From NCBI RefSeq assembly GCF_000802235.1, contig NZ_JTDL01000037.1:62001-126000 (forward strand): a DNA stretch of 64,000 nucleotides. The letters run 5' to 3'. Under the pieces are notes generated by a model, which was not told where the DNA came from, ran no database searches, and was given only the letters and a program-made list of their open reading frames with translations. A program made the translations under genes and the position numbers. The stretch comes from Sinomonas humi (GTDB lineage: Bacteria; Actinomycetota; Actinomycetes; Actinomycetales; Micrococcaceae). Numbering within the stretch: the first letter of the stretch is position 1; every line of letters starts with the position of its first letter. Positions 1-8,318 of this stretch are shown piece after piece.

Positions 1-95
1 GTGCCGAATGCCTCGGCGGCGAGCTTCGCGACGATGCCGAATTCCTTCGTGTCCGAAGGAACGGCCTCAGCGGTGGTGACCGCAGGGGTGGTCAT
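1..95 (-). CDS. Probable aquaporin, N-terminus only (runs off left edge)
   Basis: Reading leftward from an ATG at 95, about 31 residues are visible. A short polar start is followed by a segment ending KLAAEAFGT, which matches the first-helix entry of the MIP/aquaporin family (typically KLxAEFxGTFxLV). An AGAGGA ribosome site lies about 8 nt upstream. The protein would be a membrane water/glycerol channel. Only the extreme N-terminus is present, with no NPA motif in view, so the family call rests on one short motif. Confidence 0.45.
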   Translation of the reverse strand, partial: MTTPAVTTAEAVPSDTKEFGIVAKLAAEAFG

Positions 96-287
96 GGGAT
101 TCCTCTTTCGAGTCGTCGGTGGGGACGGCGTCCTGCCGCCCGATGGCGAGGGTCTTCTCTCAGCACCCACCACCGAACGTGGCCGGGCACTTGACCGCCC
201 TCATGCTACCTTCCTTCGCCATGTTCGTTGCGTGGCCCTCGACACAGCGAAGCTTCGGGGCATCGAAGGGGGACCCCGAGGGAGGGG

Positions 288-293
288 TACATT
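288..293 (+). promoter_or_regulatory. -10 element TACATT, leaderless type
   Basis: TACATT ends 6 nt before the GTG at 300. This is the TANNNT-N6-start layout seen throughout the window, so the mRNA probably begins at or next to the start codon. Confidence 0.5.
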
Positions 294-299
294 GCAGGG

Positions 300-1268
300 G
301 TGACGCGCACGCCCAGCACTCGGTCTCGCATCCACGGCTGCCTTCTGGGCCTTGCCACGGCGGAGGCCGTCGCCCTCAGGCACAGGGGCGCAGCACGCGA
401 CGGCGCGGACGACGGCGTTCTGCGGCTCGGTGCGGACGGCCAGCTTGCGCTCTACACGGCAGATGCGCTCGTCCAGGTGCTCGAGTGGGCAAACGAAGGG
501 GTCTACGCGGACCAGGCGGCGACTCTGTGGCTCGCCGGGCTGCGGTGGGCTGCGGTCCAAGGGGTCGAGCTCCCCTCGTCCGCGCCGCCGGCGCCGCCCC
601 GCTGGATCGACACGGAGCCGTCCGTCGCCCGGCCGCTTCCCGTGCGTCCCGCGTGGCTCGCATCCCTCGCCTCAGGAGAGATGGGCACCGCAGCCCGCCC
701 GCTTGGCCCCGAGTTCGACGACGCCGCCGCCGCCGCACGGACGGCGCCGCTCGGCCTCGTCCCGGGGACGCCGTCGTCGGCCGTCCTGACGATGGCGGTC
801 GACGGCGCTTCCCTCACCCACGGGCACCCTGACGCCGTCCAAGCGTCCATCGCCCTCGCGCAGGCCGTGCACGCCGCGCTCGCAGGTTCTCCCCTCGGGG
901 GCGCCGTGGACGCGGCAAGAGGCGCAATCGCAGGCCTCCGCTCCCCCGAACAGGACATCGTCGACGCGCTCACCGGCAATTCCTCGGAGAAGCTCCGGCC
1001 AGAGGCAGGGCAGGCGGCACTGTCACTGGCCGAAGGCGTTCGCGCGGCACTCTCTGCGGGCCAAGAAGGGGATGCTGGCGTCTTCGAGAAGTCAGTGGTG
1101 AGGGCTTCCGAGGCGGGCCCGGACGCAGCAGCGATCACCGGGGCACTTCTCGGAACGGCGTGGGGCCACGAGGCCGTTCCGGCAGAATGGAGCGCACGCC
1201 TCGAGGGGGCGCACGTCGTCGCTCGTCTCGCGGCGATGCTCGCCGACGCCGCAGGCGCGTTCGACTGA
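300..1268 (+). CDS. ADP-ribosylglycohydrolase-like protein, active site degenerate
   Basis: The protein has 322 residues from the GTG at 300, chosen because TACATT lies 6 nt upstream. The overall pattern is the DraG/ARH fold: an opening R-x-x-G-C-L-L-G, a central THGHPDA, and a late GPDAAAITGALLGTAWG. Active family members use metal-binding aspartates in GDA, TDDT and GxDxDT motifs to remove ADP-ribose from proteins. Here these read TAEA, ADGQ and GPDAA, so most metal ligands are missing. It may be a non-catalytic ADP-ribose binder or have changed chemistry. It stands alone and faces the DUF4395 gene tail to tail. Confidence 0.7.
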   Translation: MTRTPSTRSRIHGCLLGLATAEAVALRHRGAARDGADDGVLRLGADGQLALYTADALVQVLEWANEGVYADQAATLWLAGLRWAAVQGVELPSSAPPAPPRWIDTEPSVARPLPVRPAWLASLASGEMGTAARPLGPEFDDAAAAARTAPLGLVPGTPSSAVLTMAVDGASLTHGHPDAVQASIALAQAVHAALAGSPLGGAVDAARGAIAGLRSPEQDIVDALTGNSSEKLRPEAGQAALSLAEGVRAALSAGQEGDAGVFEKSVVRASEAGPDAAAITGALLGTAWGHEAVPAEWSARLEGAHVVARLAAMLADAAGAFD

Positions 1269-1280
1269 CCTCTCGGGGCC

Positions 1281-1808
1281 TCAGCTCCTCCGCAGGGCGA
1301 TGTTGCTGCACGCCTCGCATACGCCCTCTGGGATGATTCCCGCGTTCTGGAGGCGCCCGAAGATCCAGCAGCCGAGGCAGAAGCCTGCGAAGGATTCGAG
1401 TGAGGCAGCGACGATGAGGAGTCCGAGGAGGGTCCAGGCCAAGGGAGCCAGGCCGACGGTCCATAGGATCGCGGCTGCTGTGGAGAGAACGGCTCCGATC
1501 GTCTGGGCGAAGCGCTTCGGCGGCCCTGCGACGAGCCTGCGCTTGCCGAGCCGTGGGACGATCACATGGACCGCGAGACGGCCGGCCGGGGAATAGCGTG
1601 GGCCACCCGCAACGCGGAGCCAGAAGCCAAGGGCAATGAGCCACAGAGGCCAACCCCAACCTGTCACGAGCCCGACGGCGAGCACGGCGAGGCTCAGGAC
1701 CACGATGATCCCGGCCGTGCTCCGGGCCGCGTACTCGTTCACCGGGTTGGGGAAGTCGAAGGCACGGCGGAGCGCACTGCGCGGGGCTGTCCCGGTTGGA
1801 GTCGTCAC
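1281..1808 (-). CDS. DUF4395 family membrane protein
   Basis: 175 residues. The N-terminal FDFPNPVNEYAARST motif and a late GFCLGC cysteine pair are typical of DUF4395. Hydrophobic segments at about 34-66 and 105-140 suggest four membrane passes. Function is unknown. Family members often lie beside thioredoxin or sulfur-transfer genes, but none is adjacent here. The start is GTG at 1808, with TAGGCT and GGAGGG just upstream. Confidence 0.8.
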   Translation of the reverse strand: MTTPTGTAPRSALRRAFDFPNPVNEYAARSTAGIIVVLSLAVLAVGLVTGWGWPLWLIALGFWLRVAGGPRYSPAGRLAVHVIVPRLGKRRLVAGPPKRFAQTIGAVLSTAAAILWTVGLAPLAWTLLGLLIVAASLESFAGFCLGCWIFGRLQNAGIIPEGVCEACSNIALRRS

Positions 1809-1814
1809 CCCTCC

Positions 1815-1820
1815 AGCCTA
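1815..1820 (-). promoter_or_regulatory. -10 element TAGGCT for DUF4395 gene
   Basis: On the minus strand TAGGCT is followed by 6 nt (GGAGGG) and the GTG start. The six bases could also act as a Shine-Dalgarno site on a longer transcript. Confidence 0.5.
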
Positions 1821-1878
1821 GGAAGCTGACGCGTCAGGCGAAAAGGAATGTTGCGTAGTGCGACTTCGCAGCCTGGGG

Positions 1879-2883
1879 TCACGCGCTCCTCGCGGGCCAG
1901 ACGCCGCCGAGCATCTGGAGGAACTCCCCCTCTGACAAGACCTCCACTCGGTAGCCGGCCGAGCGAAGCTCGAGCGCCCTCCTCGCTTTCGACGTCACCC
2001 GCCCAGTCCCCAGGCCAGCCCGCAGGTCCGACGCCACGAAGCCGTCACCCACCACGAGGAGGGTTGTCGCGCGCGTCACCGAGCTCGCGGGCTGGGCACC
2101 GTGCGCCGCGGCCCGTGACTTGGCCTCGGCCCTGCTCATCCCGAGCGCGCCCGTGAAGACGACGCGGTGGCCGTAAAGCGGGTGGGCCGGATCGGCCCCC
2201 GAATTGGCGGAGGGGTTTGCGCCTTCCTCCGGCCAGTTCACCCAACGGCGGGGCGCGGCAGAGCCCCGGAGGGCCTTTGCGGTCGCGGCTGAAAGGGCGT
2301 CCCGCCCAGGTACGAACTCGGGATGCCGCGGCAGGGCTAGGTGGAGCGCGTCGTAGAGTTCCGCGACGTCCGCGGCTCCATGCCGCTGGGCGATGTCGAC
2401 GAGGATTCCCGCGCACGCGGCCGCGTCCTCGCTCGCGTCGTGGTGGTTGACAAGCGGGACGCCCGCCGCTTCGGCGACAAACGGAAGCGAATGGGACGGC
2501 AGGTCGTAGGTCCTTCGCGACAGGACGACGGTGCACGCGTAGTCGTAGGCGGGCCCGGGAAGCCCCGATACCTCGAGCGCGGATCGGATGACGCCGAGGT
2601 CGAAGGCCGCGTTGTGCGCGACAAGCACGTCAGCGCCGATGAAGCCGCCGATCTCGGCGAAGAGCTCCCCGAAGCGCGGGTGCAGAGCGACGTCATCAGG
2701 ACGGATGCCGTGGATGGCGACGTTTCTCGGATCGAATTCGTCGTGTCCCTGTGGCGGGCGCATGAGCCACGTCGCGGTCTCTACGAGCCGGCCGCCCCTC
2801 ACCTTGACGAGGCCGACGGCGCACGGTGATCCCCGAAATCCGTTGGCGGTCTCGAAGTCGATCGCGGTGAAGTCAAGAGCCAC
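1879..2883 (-). CDS. DnaQ-like 3'-5' exonuclease with C-terminal BRCT domain
   Basis: 334 residues from the GTG at 2883. The N-terminal half is a DEDDh exonuclease: Exo I D9-F-E11, Exo II VAHNAAFDLGV, and Exo III histidine with HHDASEDAAAC. The last 90 residues form a BRCT domain (YGHRVVFTGALGMSRAEA), as in actinobacterial exonuclease/BRCT proteins related to DNA polymerase III epsilon. It probably trims DNA ends during repair. The reading frame stays open far upstream over the DedA and MFS genes, but that extension is antisense shadow. TAGACT 7 nt before 2883 fixes the start. Confidence 0.85.
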   Translation of the reverse strand: MALDFTAIDFETANGFRGSPCAVGLVKVRGGRLVETATWLMRPPQGHDEFDPRNVAIHGIRPDDVALHPRFGELFAEIGGFIGADVLVAHNAAFDLGVIRSALEVSGLPGPAYDYACTVVLSRRTYDLPSHSLPFVAEAAGVPLVNHHDASEDAAACAGILVDIAQRHGAADVAELYDALHLALPRHPEFVPGRDALSAATAKALRGSAAPRRWVNWPEEGANPSANSGADPAHPLYGHRVVFTGALGMSRAEAKSRAAAHGAQPASSVTRATTLLVVGDGFVASDLRAGLGTGRVTSKARRALELRSAGYRVEVLSEGEFLQMLGGVWPARSA

Positions 2884-2890
2884 GCTGGCG

Positions 2891-2896
2891 AGTCTA
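2891..2896 (-). promoter_or_regulatory. -10 element TAGACT for exonuclease gene
   Basis: TAGACT on the minus strand lies 7 nt before the GTG at 2883. It supports a leaderless transcript and rejects the long upstream extension. Confidence 0.55.
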
Positions 2897-2940
2897 GCCA
2901 CGCGCCCCCCGCTCTCCCGGGACCGCCACGGCTGCTCCGG

Positions 2941-2946
2941 TAGGCT
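2941..2946 (+). promoter_or_regulatory. -10 element TAGGCT for DedA gene
   Basis: TAGGCT, 6 nt, then GTG at 2953. It is divergent from the exonuclease -10 at 2891-2896, so two promoters share a gap of about 70 bp. Confidence 0.55.
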
Positions 2947-2952
2947 TGACGA

Positions 2953-3705
2953 GTGATCCCCGCCGCGCTGACCCACCTGGCCGTCGCCATCCCTGCGGCT
3001 GTCCAGCCGAGGGCCTCCATCCTCCCGGATTGGCTGAACCCCGACGTCTTCCTCCGCGACTCCCCGCTCGGTCCGTGGATCGTGCTCGTGGTCTGCGTCA
3101 TCATCTTCGCCGAGACAGGGCTCCTCATCGGATTCTTCCTGCCCGGCGATTCGATGCTGTTCACGGCCGGACTCCTCGTCGCGACAGGCGCGATCCAGTT
3201 CAACATCTGGCTTCTCGCGCTGTTCGTGGTGATCGCGGCGATCCTCGGCAATCAAGTCGGGTTCCTCATCGGGGCGAAGATCGGCCCGGCACTGTTCAGC
3301 CGCCCGGACTCGCGGTTCTTCAAGCAGGAGAACGTGCGCAAGGCCCACGAATTCTTCGAGCGGCACGGCGGCCAGTCGCTCATTCTCGCGCGCTTCGTGC
3401 CGATCATCCGGACGTTCGTCCCGGTCATCGTCGGGGTGGCCGGGATGGAACGCGGAAAGTTCTTCCTCTACAACGTGCTCGGCGCAATTCCTTGGGCCGC
3501 AGGCGTGACGCTGCTCGGCGCGTGGCTCGGGCACTACGCGTGGGTCGGCAAGAACATCGACCTCATCTTCCTCTTCATCGTGCTCGTGTCCCTCATTCCG
3601 ATCTTCGTGGAGTTCGCCAAGGCGCGAGCAGCGAAGCGTCGAGGCTCGGCCCGCGGGCTGGCTCCCCTGGAGGACGGCGACGCGGAGCGTCCCGAGGGCC
3701 GCTGA
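2953..3705 (+). CDS. DedA family (VTT domain) membrane protein
   Basis: 250 residues. It carries the DedA hallmarks FAETGLLIGFFLPGDS in the first third and a GxxxARFVPxxRTFxP loop (RFVPIIRTFVPVIVG) in the middle, plus several hydrophobic helices. DedA proteins are inner-membrane proteins; some members translocate phospholipid or undecaprenyl phosphate and support membrane-potential homeostasis. The charged C-terminal tail is cytoplasmic-like. The downstream MFS gene starts at the very next base after the stop, so the two are cotranscribed. Confidence 0.88.
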   Translation: MIPAALTHLAVAIPAAVQPRASILPDWLNPDVFLRDSPLGPWIVLVVCVIIFAETGLLIGFFLPGDSMLFTAGLLVATGAIQFNIWLLALFVVIAAILGNQVGFLIGAKIGPALFSRPDSRFFKQENVRKAHEFFERHGGQSLILARFVPIIRTFVPVIVGVAGMERGKFFLYNVLGAIPWAAGVTLLGAWLGHYAWVGKNIDLIFLFIVLVSLIPIFVEFAKARAAKRRGSARGLAPLEDGDAERPEGR

Positions 3706-4920
3706 GTGTCGCGGAGGCAGAGGCTCGCGGCCCTCGGGGTGTGCCTGATCCTCGTCGGCCTCAACCTCCGCACAGTCTTCTCGAGCTTCTCGGCCATCTT
3801 GGCTGAGGTCCGGGCCGACGCGGGAGTTCCAGCATGGGCGGTCACCGTCCTCACGACTGCCCCCGTTGCCTGCCTCGGCATCTTCGCTCCACTCGCTCCC
3901 CCGCTTGCGCGGCGCTTCGGGGCGGAACGTGTCCTTCTCGCCGCGATGGCCGTCCTCACCGTAGGTCTTCTGGTGCGTCCGACGACGGTGCCCGGCTGGG
4001 GCGCGCTTCCCTCGCTCCTCGTCGGGACAGCGGCATGCGGCTTTGCGATCGCGTTGGGGAACGTCCTGCTGCCGGGGCTTGTGAAGCGGGACTTTCCGCA
4101 TCTCCTCGGGCTCATGAGCGGGCTCTATACGACGGCGATCGTCGCCTCGGCCGCGCTGGCTGCGGGCTTCACGTATCCCCTGCTCGCGGCGACTGGCTCG
4201 TGGCAGCTCGCGCTTGGCGCATGGGCGATACCGGCCGCCGTCGTCGCCCTCGTCTTCGCGCCGCTCGCCTGGAACGGACGCGACCCCCTGCACACAGCGG
4301 ACGGGCAGGGCCCGCGGCTCGCGCGGGATTCCATGGCCTGGCAGGTGACTCTCTTCATGGTCGGCCAGGCAATGATGTCGTTCAGCGTCTTCGCCTGGTT
4401 GGCTCCGATCCTGCGCGAACGTGGGGTAGACGGCGCGACAGCCGGGCTTCTCGCCTCGTTCTCGATCATCCTGCAGATGGCAGGCTCCCTCGTCGCACCC
4501 TCCCTCGCAGCTCGCCTCACGCGCCAGAGCGCGCCCAACGTCGTCGCTGCACTGCTCACGGGCGGTGGATTCGCGCTCTGCATCGTGGGCCCCCTCGGAG
4601 GCATCTGGGTGTGGGCCGCGATGCTCGGGCTCGGCCAAGGCAGTCTCACCGCGCTCGCCCTCACGATGGCGATGCTGCGCACTCATGACGCGGGGACCGC
4701 CGCGCGCCTTTCAGGGATGATGCAGGGCTTCGGCTACGGACTCGGCTCGACCGGGACTCTCCTCGTCGCCCAGCTGCGCGCAGCCACGGGCTCCTTCACC
4801 GCAGTCGCTGCGCTCTTCGCGTGTGTGGGCTGCTTCGCCGCCGTCTTCGGCGCCCTCTCGGGCCGTCGACGCTTCGTAGGGTCTGGCGAGGCCGAACCCG
4901 CAACGGAGCGCGTCCGCTGA
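3706..4920 (+). CDS. CynX/NimT family MFS transporter
   Basis: 404 residues with about 12 hydrophobic segments. The opening LNLRTVFSSFSAI and GNVLLPGLVKRDFP are typical of the CynX/NimT (cyanate/nitroimidazole permease) branch of MFS. The GTG start follows the DedA stop without spacing, so translation is probably coupled. Substrate is unknown. A second member of the family lies at 54987-56285. Confidence 0.85.
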   Translation: MSRRQRLAALGVCLILVGLNLRTVFSSFSAILAEVRADAGVPAWAVTVLTTAPVACLGIFAPLAPPLARRFGAERVLLAAMAVLTVGLLVRPTTVPGWGALPSLLVGTAACGFAIALGNVLLPGLVKRDFPHLLGLMSGLYTTAIVASAALAAGFTYPLLAATGSWQLALGAWAIPAAVVALVFAPLAWNGRDPLHTADGQGPRLARDSMAWQVTLFMVGQAMMSFSVFAWLAPILRERGVDGATAGLLASFSIILQMAGSLVAPSLAARLTRQSAPNVVAALLTGGGFALCIVGPLGGIWVWAAMLGLGQGSLTALALTMAMLRTHDAGTAARLSGMMQGFGYGLGSTGTLLVAQLRAATGSFTAVAALFACVGCFAAVFGALSGRRRFVGSGEAEPATERVR

Positions 4921-4946
4921 TTCGGCTGCTCCGACTGGCGGCGGGG

Positions 4947-5585
4947 CTAGGAGAGCGCCCGGACAATCGCGGGAAGGAGCGCGCGGAAGGCGTGCCCACG
5001 GTGGCTGATCGCGTTCTTCTCTTCGCGGCTCAGCTCTGCGCAGCTGCGGTCGAACCCCTCGGGAAGAAGGATCGGATCGTAGCCGAATCCGCCCTCGCCC
5101 CGTGGCTCACGCAGGAGGGTCCCCTTGAGCTCGCCGTACTCAACGTGCTCGTACGGGTCGCCGCCGTCCGCAGCAGGGGCCACGAGGGCCGCGGCACAGA
5201 CGAAGGCAGCAGCACGGTGCTCGTCGCGGACGTCGGAGAGCTGGGCGAGGAGGAGTTCGAGGTTCGCCTGATCGTCGCCGTGCCGCCCCGCCCAGCGGGC
5301 GGAGAAGATGCCCGGCGCTCCCCCGAGCACGTCGACGGCAAGGCCGGAATCGTCCGCGATCGCGACGAGGCCGGTCGCAGCCGAGACAGCCCGAGCCTTG
5401 AGCAGGGAGTTCTCGGCGAACGAGACTCCGTCCTCTACGACGTCGGGGCCGCCCACCGCCGCCGCATCCACGACTTGGGTCTCCACGTCGAGTCCCGGCA
5501 CCTGCCCTCGCAGCAGGTCCCGCAGCTCGCGGAGCTTCCCCTGGTTGTGGGTCGCGAGGACGAGGCGTGGTCGGTCCGTGCTCAC
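4947..5585 (-). CDS. rdgB: Non-canonical purine NTP pyrophosphatase (RdgB/HAM1)
   Basis: 212 residues. The N-terminal [18 protein letters not shown] carries the family T/SxNxxKxxE-type motif, and FxxRWAG plus [10 protein letters not shown] are conserved. It hydrolyses dITP, XTP and similar nucleotides to keep them out of nucleic acids. The GTG start overlaps the rph stop by 4 bases (GTGA). The rph-rdgB pairing is standard in actinobacteria. Confidence 0.95.
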   Translation of the reverse strand: MSTDRPRLVLATHNQGKLRELRDLLRGQVPGLDVETQVVDAAAVGGPDVVEDGVSFAENSLLKARAVSAATGLVAIADDSGLAVDVLGGAPGIFSARWAGRHGDDQANLELLLAQLSDVRDEHRAAAFVCAAALVAPAADGGDPYEHVEYGELKGTLLREPRGEGGFGYDPILLPEGFDRSCAELSREEKNAISHRGHAFRALLPAIVRALS

Positions 5586-6352
5586 GGAGCCGTCCTCAGC
5601 GCCTCGGCGAGGGTCTCGCGCTGGATGTCGGCGAGCTGCGCCGTGCCGATGAGGGCAAGATCGAGAAGGTTGTTGAGTTCGTCCCGGTCGAAAGGCGCGC
5701 CTTCCGCCGTGCCTTGGACCTCCACGAACTTCCCCGATCCGGTCACCACGACGTTCATGTCGGTCTCCGCGCGCACGTCCTCGACGTACGGGAGGTCGAG
5801 CATCGGCACGCCGTCGATGATGCCGACCGAGACGGCGGAAACGGTATCGGTCAGCGGCTCGGCGCCCGGCTCGACAAGCCCTTTGTCCTTCGCCCAGCGA
5901 ACCGCCTCCGCGAGAGCCACGAAGGCTCCCGTTATCGCCGCGGTGCGGGTTCCGCCGTCAGCCTGCAGCACGTCGCAGTCCAGCACGATCGTGTTCTCGC
6001 CGAGCGCCTTCGTGTCGATGATCGAGCGGAGCGAGCGGCCGATGAGCCGGGAGATCTCGTGGGTGCGGCCGCCGATCCTGCCCTTGACGGACTCGCGGTC
6101 GGAGCGGGTATTGGTCGCGCGCGGCAGCATGGCGTACTCGGCGGTGACCCACCCACGCCCCTCGCCCTTGAGCCAGCGCGGGACCCCCTCCGTGAAGGAC
6201 GCCGTGCACAGCACGCGCGTGTTGCCGAATTCGATGAGCGCAGAGCCCTCGGCCTGCTTCGACCACCCCCGCGTGATGCTGATGGGACGCAGTTCGTCGG
6301 GGTTGCGCCCGTCGGCGCGCACAGAGGGACTCATGGGAGTGCTCGGGGTCAT
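5582..6352 (-). CDS. rph: Ribonuclease PH
   Basis: 256 residues. It opens [18 protein letters not shown] and contains [14 protein letters not shown] and [19 protein letters not shown], the phosphate-binding and active-site blocks of RNase PH. It trims tRNA 3' ends by phosphorolysis. It is first gene of the rph-rdgB operon, with TAAGCT 6 nt before the ATG at 6352. Confidence 0.96.
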   Translation of the reverse strand: MTPSTPMSPSVRADGRNPDELRPISITRGWSKQAEGSALIEFGNTRVLCTASFTEGVPRWLKGEGRGWVTAEYAMLPRATNTRSDRESVKGRIGGRTHEISRLIGRSLRSIIDTKALGENTIVLDCDVLQADGGTRTAAITGAFVALAEAVRWAKDKGLVEPGAEPLTDTVSAVSVGIIDGVPMLDLPYVEDVRAETDMNVVVTGSGKFVEVQGTAEGAPFDRDELNNLLDLALIGTAQLADIQRETLAEALRTAP

Positions 6353-6358
6353 GGCACC

Positions 6359-6364
6359 AGCTTA
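6359..6364 (-). promoter_or_regulatory. -10 element TAAGCT for rph-rdgB
   Basis: TAAGCT on the minus strand lies 6 nt before the ATG at 6352. It supports a leaderless rph-rdgB mRNA and the longer of two possible ATG starts. Confidence 0.55.
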
Positions 6365-6420
6365 GCCGCCGACCGCCGTCGTCCGCGGGTTGGCGGCCAG
6401 TCAAGGGGTGACGCCGCTGT

Positions 6421-6466
6421 GCGGGCGGGAATCAAGCGGTGCGGGCGGGGATCAAGCGGTGCGGGC
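6421..6466. repeat. 20-bp tandem repeat, 2.3 copies
   Basis: Units 6421-6440 and 6441-6460 (GCGGGCGGGAATCAAGCGGT and a one-base variant) are followed by GCGGGC, which runs straight into the TAGGCT -10 of the aldo/keto reductase gene. The duplication therefore lies where upstream promoter contacts would be. Confidence 0.8.
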
Positions 6467-6472
6467 TAGGCT
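6467..6472 (+). promoter_or_regulatory. -10 element TAGGCT for aldo/keto reductase
   Basis: TAGGCT, 6 nt (GGGCGC), then ATG at 6479. It directly follows the 20-bp tandem repeat. Confidence 0.55.
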
Positions 6473-6478
6473 GGGCGC

Positions 6479-7351
6479 ATGCCGAACGCGAATGCGAACG
6501 ACGACGGCGTGCCCCGCCTTGCCCTTCCCAACGGCACCGAGGTGCCGCGGCTCGGACAAGGTACGTGGTACATGGGCGAGGAACGCTCTCGACGCGACGA
6601 GGAACTCCGCGCCCTGCGCACTGGCCTCGACCTCGGCCTAACGCTCGTCGATACCGCCGAGATGTACGGCGACGGAAGGTCCGAGGAACTCGTGGCGGAA
6701 GCGATCGCCGGCCGCAGGGACGAAGTGTTCCTCGTGAGCAAGGTCCTGCCGTGGAATGCCACAAGACGGGGCACACGGGCGGCCTTGGAGGCCAGTCTCC
6801 GCCGGCTCGAGACGGATTATCTGGACCTGTACCTCTATCACTGGAGAGGTTCGGTGCCGCTCGAGGAGAGCATCGAGGCGCTCATCGGGCTGGAAGAGGC
6901 TGGCCTGATCCGTGGTTGGGGCGTGAGCAACCTGGATCCAGCGGACCTCGCCGAACTGGACAGCATGACGGGTGCCAGCGGACCCCACGGACTCCAGACC
7001 GACCAGGTGCTCTACAACCTCACTCGGCGCGGAATCGAGCTCGATCTCGTGCCCCAGCTGAACTCGGCCGGAGTTCCCGTCATGGCCTACTCCCCCATCG
7101 AGCAGGGGCGGGTGCTGGGCCACCCCGCGCTCGGCGAAATCGCCCGTCGCCACGAGGCCAGCGACGCCCAGGTAGCGCTCGCCTGGGTCCTCCGCAACGA
7201 GGGCGTCATTGCGATCCCCAAGTCGTCGACCCCGGAGCATACCGCCCAGAACCGGCAGGCCCTCGACCTTCGCCTGACGTCACAGGATCTCGCCGCGCTC
7301 GAAGCGGCGTTCCCACGCCCGAGCAGCCCCGTTCCGCTCGAGATGCTGTGA
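6479..7351 (+). CDS. Aldo/keto reductase
   Basis: 290 residues. The AKR catalytic set is visible: the Asp/Tyr pair in LVDTAEMYGDGRSEELV, Lys in FLVSKVLP, and His in LYLYHWRG. The NADPH-binding end reads IAIPKSSTPEHTAQN. It is an NADPH-dependent carbonyl reductase of a YvgN/2,5-diketo-gluconate-reductase-like branch. The physiological substrate cannot be read from the sequence. It is transcribed alone. Confidence 0.9.
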   Translation: MPNANANDDGVPRLALPNGTEVPRLGQGTWYMGEERSRRDEELRALRTGLDLGLTLVDTAEMYGDGRSEELVAEAIAGRRDEVFLVSKVLPWNATRRGTRAALEASLRRLETDYLDLYLYHWRGSVPLEESIEALIGLEEAGLIRGWGVSNLDPADLAELDSMTGASGPHGLQTDQVLYNLTRRGIELDLVPQLNSAGVPVMAYSPIEQGRVLGHPALGEIARRHEASDAQVALAWVLRNEGVIAIPKSSTPEHTAQNRQALDLRLTSQDLAALEAAFPRPSSPVPLEML

Positions 7352-7399
7352 CCGCTCAGGGTATCTCTGGACCTTTTCTTCAGGGTTCCGGCGGCCCTC

Positions 7400-7405
7400 T
7401 AGACT
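7400..7405 (+). promoter_or_regulatory. -10 element TAGACT for lgt
   Basis: TAGACT is followed by 7 nt and the GTG at 7413, the leaderless layout seen elsewhere in the window. Confidence 0.5.
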
Positions 7406-7412
7406 GAGGAAC

Positions 7413-8318
7413 GTGCTCCCCGCCTACATTCCGTCGCCGACGATCAACGCCGTCAAGATCGGTCCGCTCTCGATCCACTTCTATGCGTTGTGCATCCTCG
7501 CGGGCATCGGCGTCGCCCTCTGGCTCACGAGCCGGCGCTGGGTGCACCGAGGAGGCAAGCCAGGCGAGGTCCTCGACATCGCGCTCTGGGCCGTCCCGTT
7601 CGGCATCGTGGGCGGGCGCATCTACCACGTCATCACCGACCCCGAGCTCTACTTCCTGCCCGGCAAGAACCCGTGGAACGCGTTCGCGATCTGGGACGGC
7701 GGCCTCGGCATCTGGGGCGCCATCGCTCTCGGAGGGCTCGGTGCGTGGCTGGGGTGCCGCCGCGCGAAGGCGAGCCTTCCCGCGTTCGCAGACGCGCTCG
7801 CACCGGGACTCTTGTTCGCCCAAGCGCTCGGACGCCTCGGAAACTGGTTCAACAACGAGCTCTACGGCGACCCGACGTCGCTTCCGTGGGGCCTTCAGAT
7901 CCATCAGATGGACCCCGCGAGCGGCGGAGCGGCCGTCGGCCCGGACGGCAGTCCCATCGTCATCGGCTACTTCCAGCCCACGTTCCTCTACGAAGCCCTG
8001 TGGTGCACGCTCGGCGGCTTCGCGATCATCTTCGCGTCCCGGCGTTTCCGCCTGCCGCGCGGAGCCGAGTTCTCGCTCTACGTCATGGTGTACACGGCTG
8101 GTCGCTTCGTCATCGAGCTCATGCGCTCGGACTACGCGAACCTGATCCTCGGGCTCCGGGTCAACACATGGGTCGCCGGGCTTGTCTTCCTCGGCGGAGC
8201 CGTGGCGTTCACTCTCGTGATGCTGCGAGCCCGCAGCCGGCCAACCGCTGATGGACGAGGGAAGGCGGCGGGAAGCGGCACGTCAGACGATGTAGTGGAC
8301 GCCCGCGACAGCGACTGA
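7413..8318 (+). CDS. lgt: Prolipoprotein diacylglyceryl transferase
   Basis: 301 residues with seven hydrophobic segments. It contains GIVGGRIYHVI, the family signature ALGRLGNWFNNELYG (about 145-160) and a late AGRFVIELMRSD. Lgt transfers diacylglycerol from phosphatidylglycerol to the lipobox cysteine of preprolipoproteins at the membrane. A likely substrate is encoded at 56453. The charged C-terminal tail overlaps the convergent metallo-hydrolase gene by 36 bp. Confidence 0.95.
   Translation: MLPAYIPSPTINAVKIGPLSIHFYALCILAGIGVALWLTSRRWVHRGGKPGEVLDIALWAVPFGIVGGRIYHVITDPELYFLPGKNPWNAFAIWDGGLGIWGAIALGGLGAWLGCRRAKASLPAFADALAPGLLFAQALGRLGNWFNNELYGDPTSLPWGLQIHQMDPASGGAAVGPDGSPIVIGYFQPTFLYEALWCTLGGFAIIFASRRFRLPRGAEFSLYVMVYTAGRFVIELMRSDYANLILGLRVNTWVAGLVFLGGAVAFTLVMLRARSRPTADGRGKAAGSGTSDDVVDARDSD

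Noticed and set aside
2884-4686. Upstream extension of the exonuclease frame to 935 codons
   Set aside because: The extension is antisense to the DedA and MFS genes and low-complexity charged; the GTG at 2883 has a -10 element 7 nt upstream.
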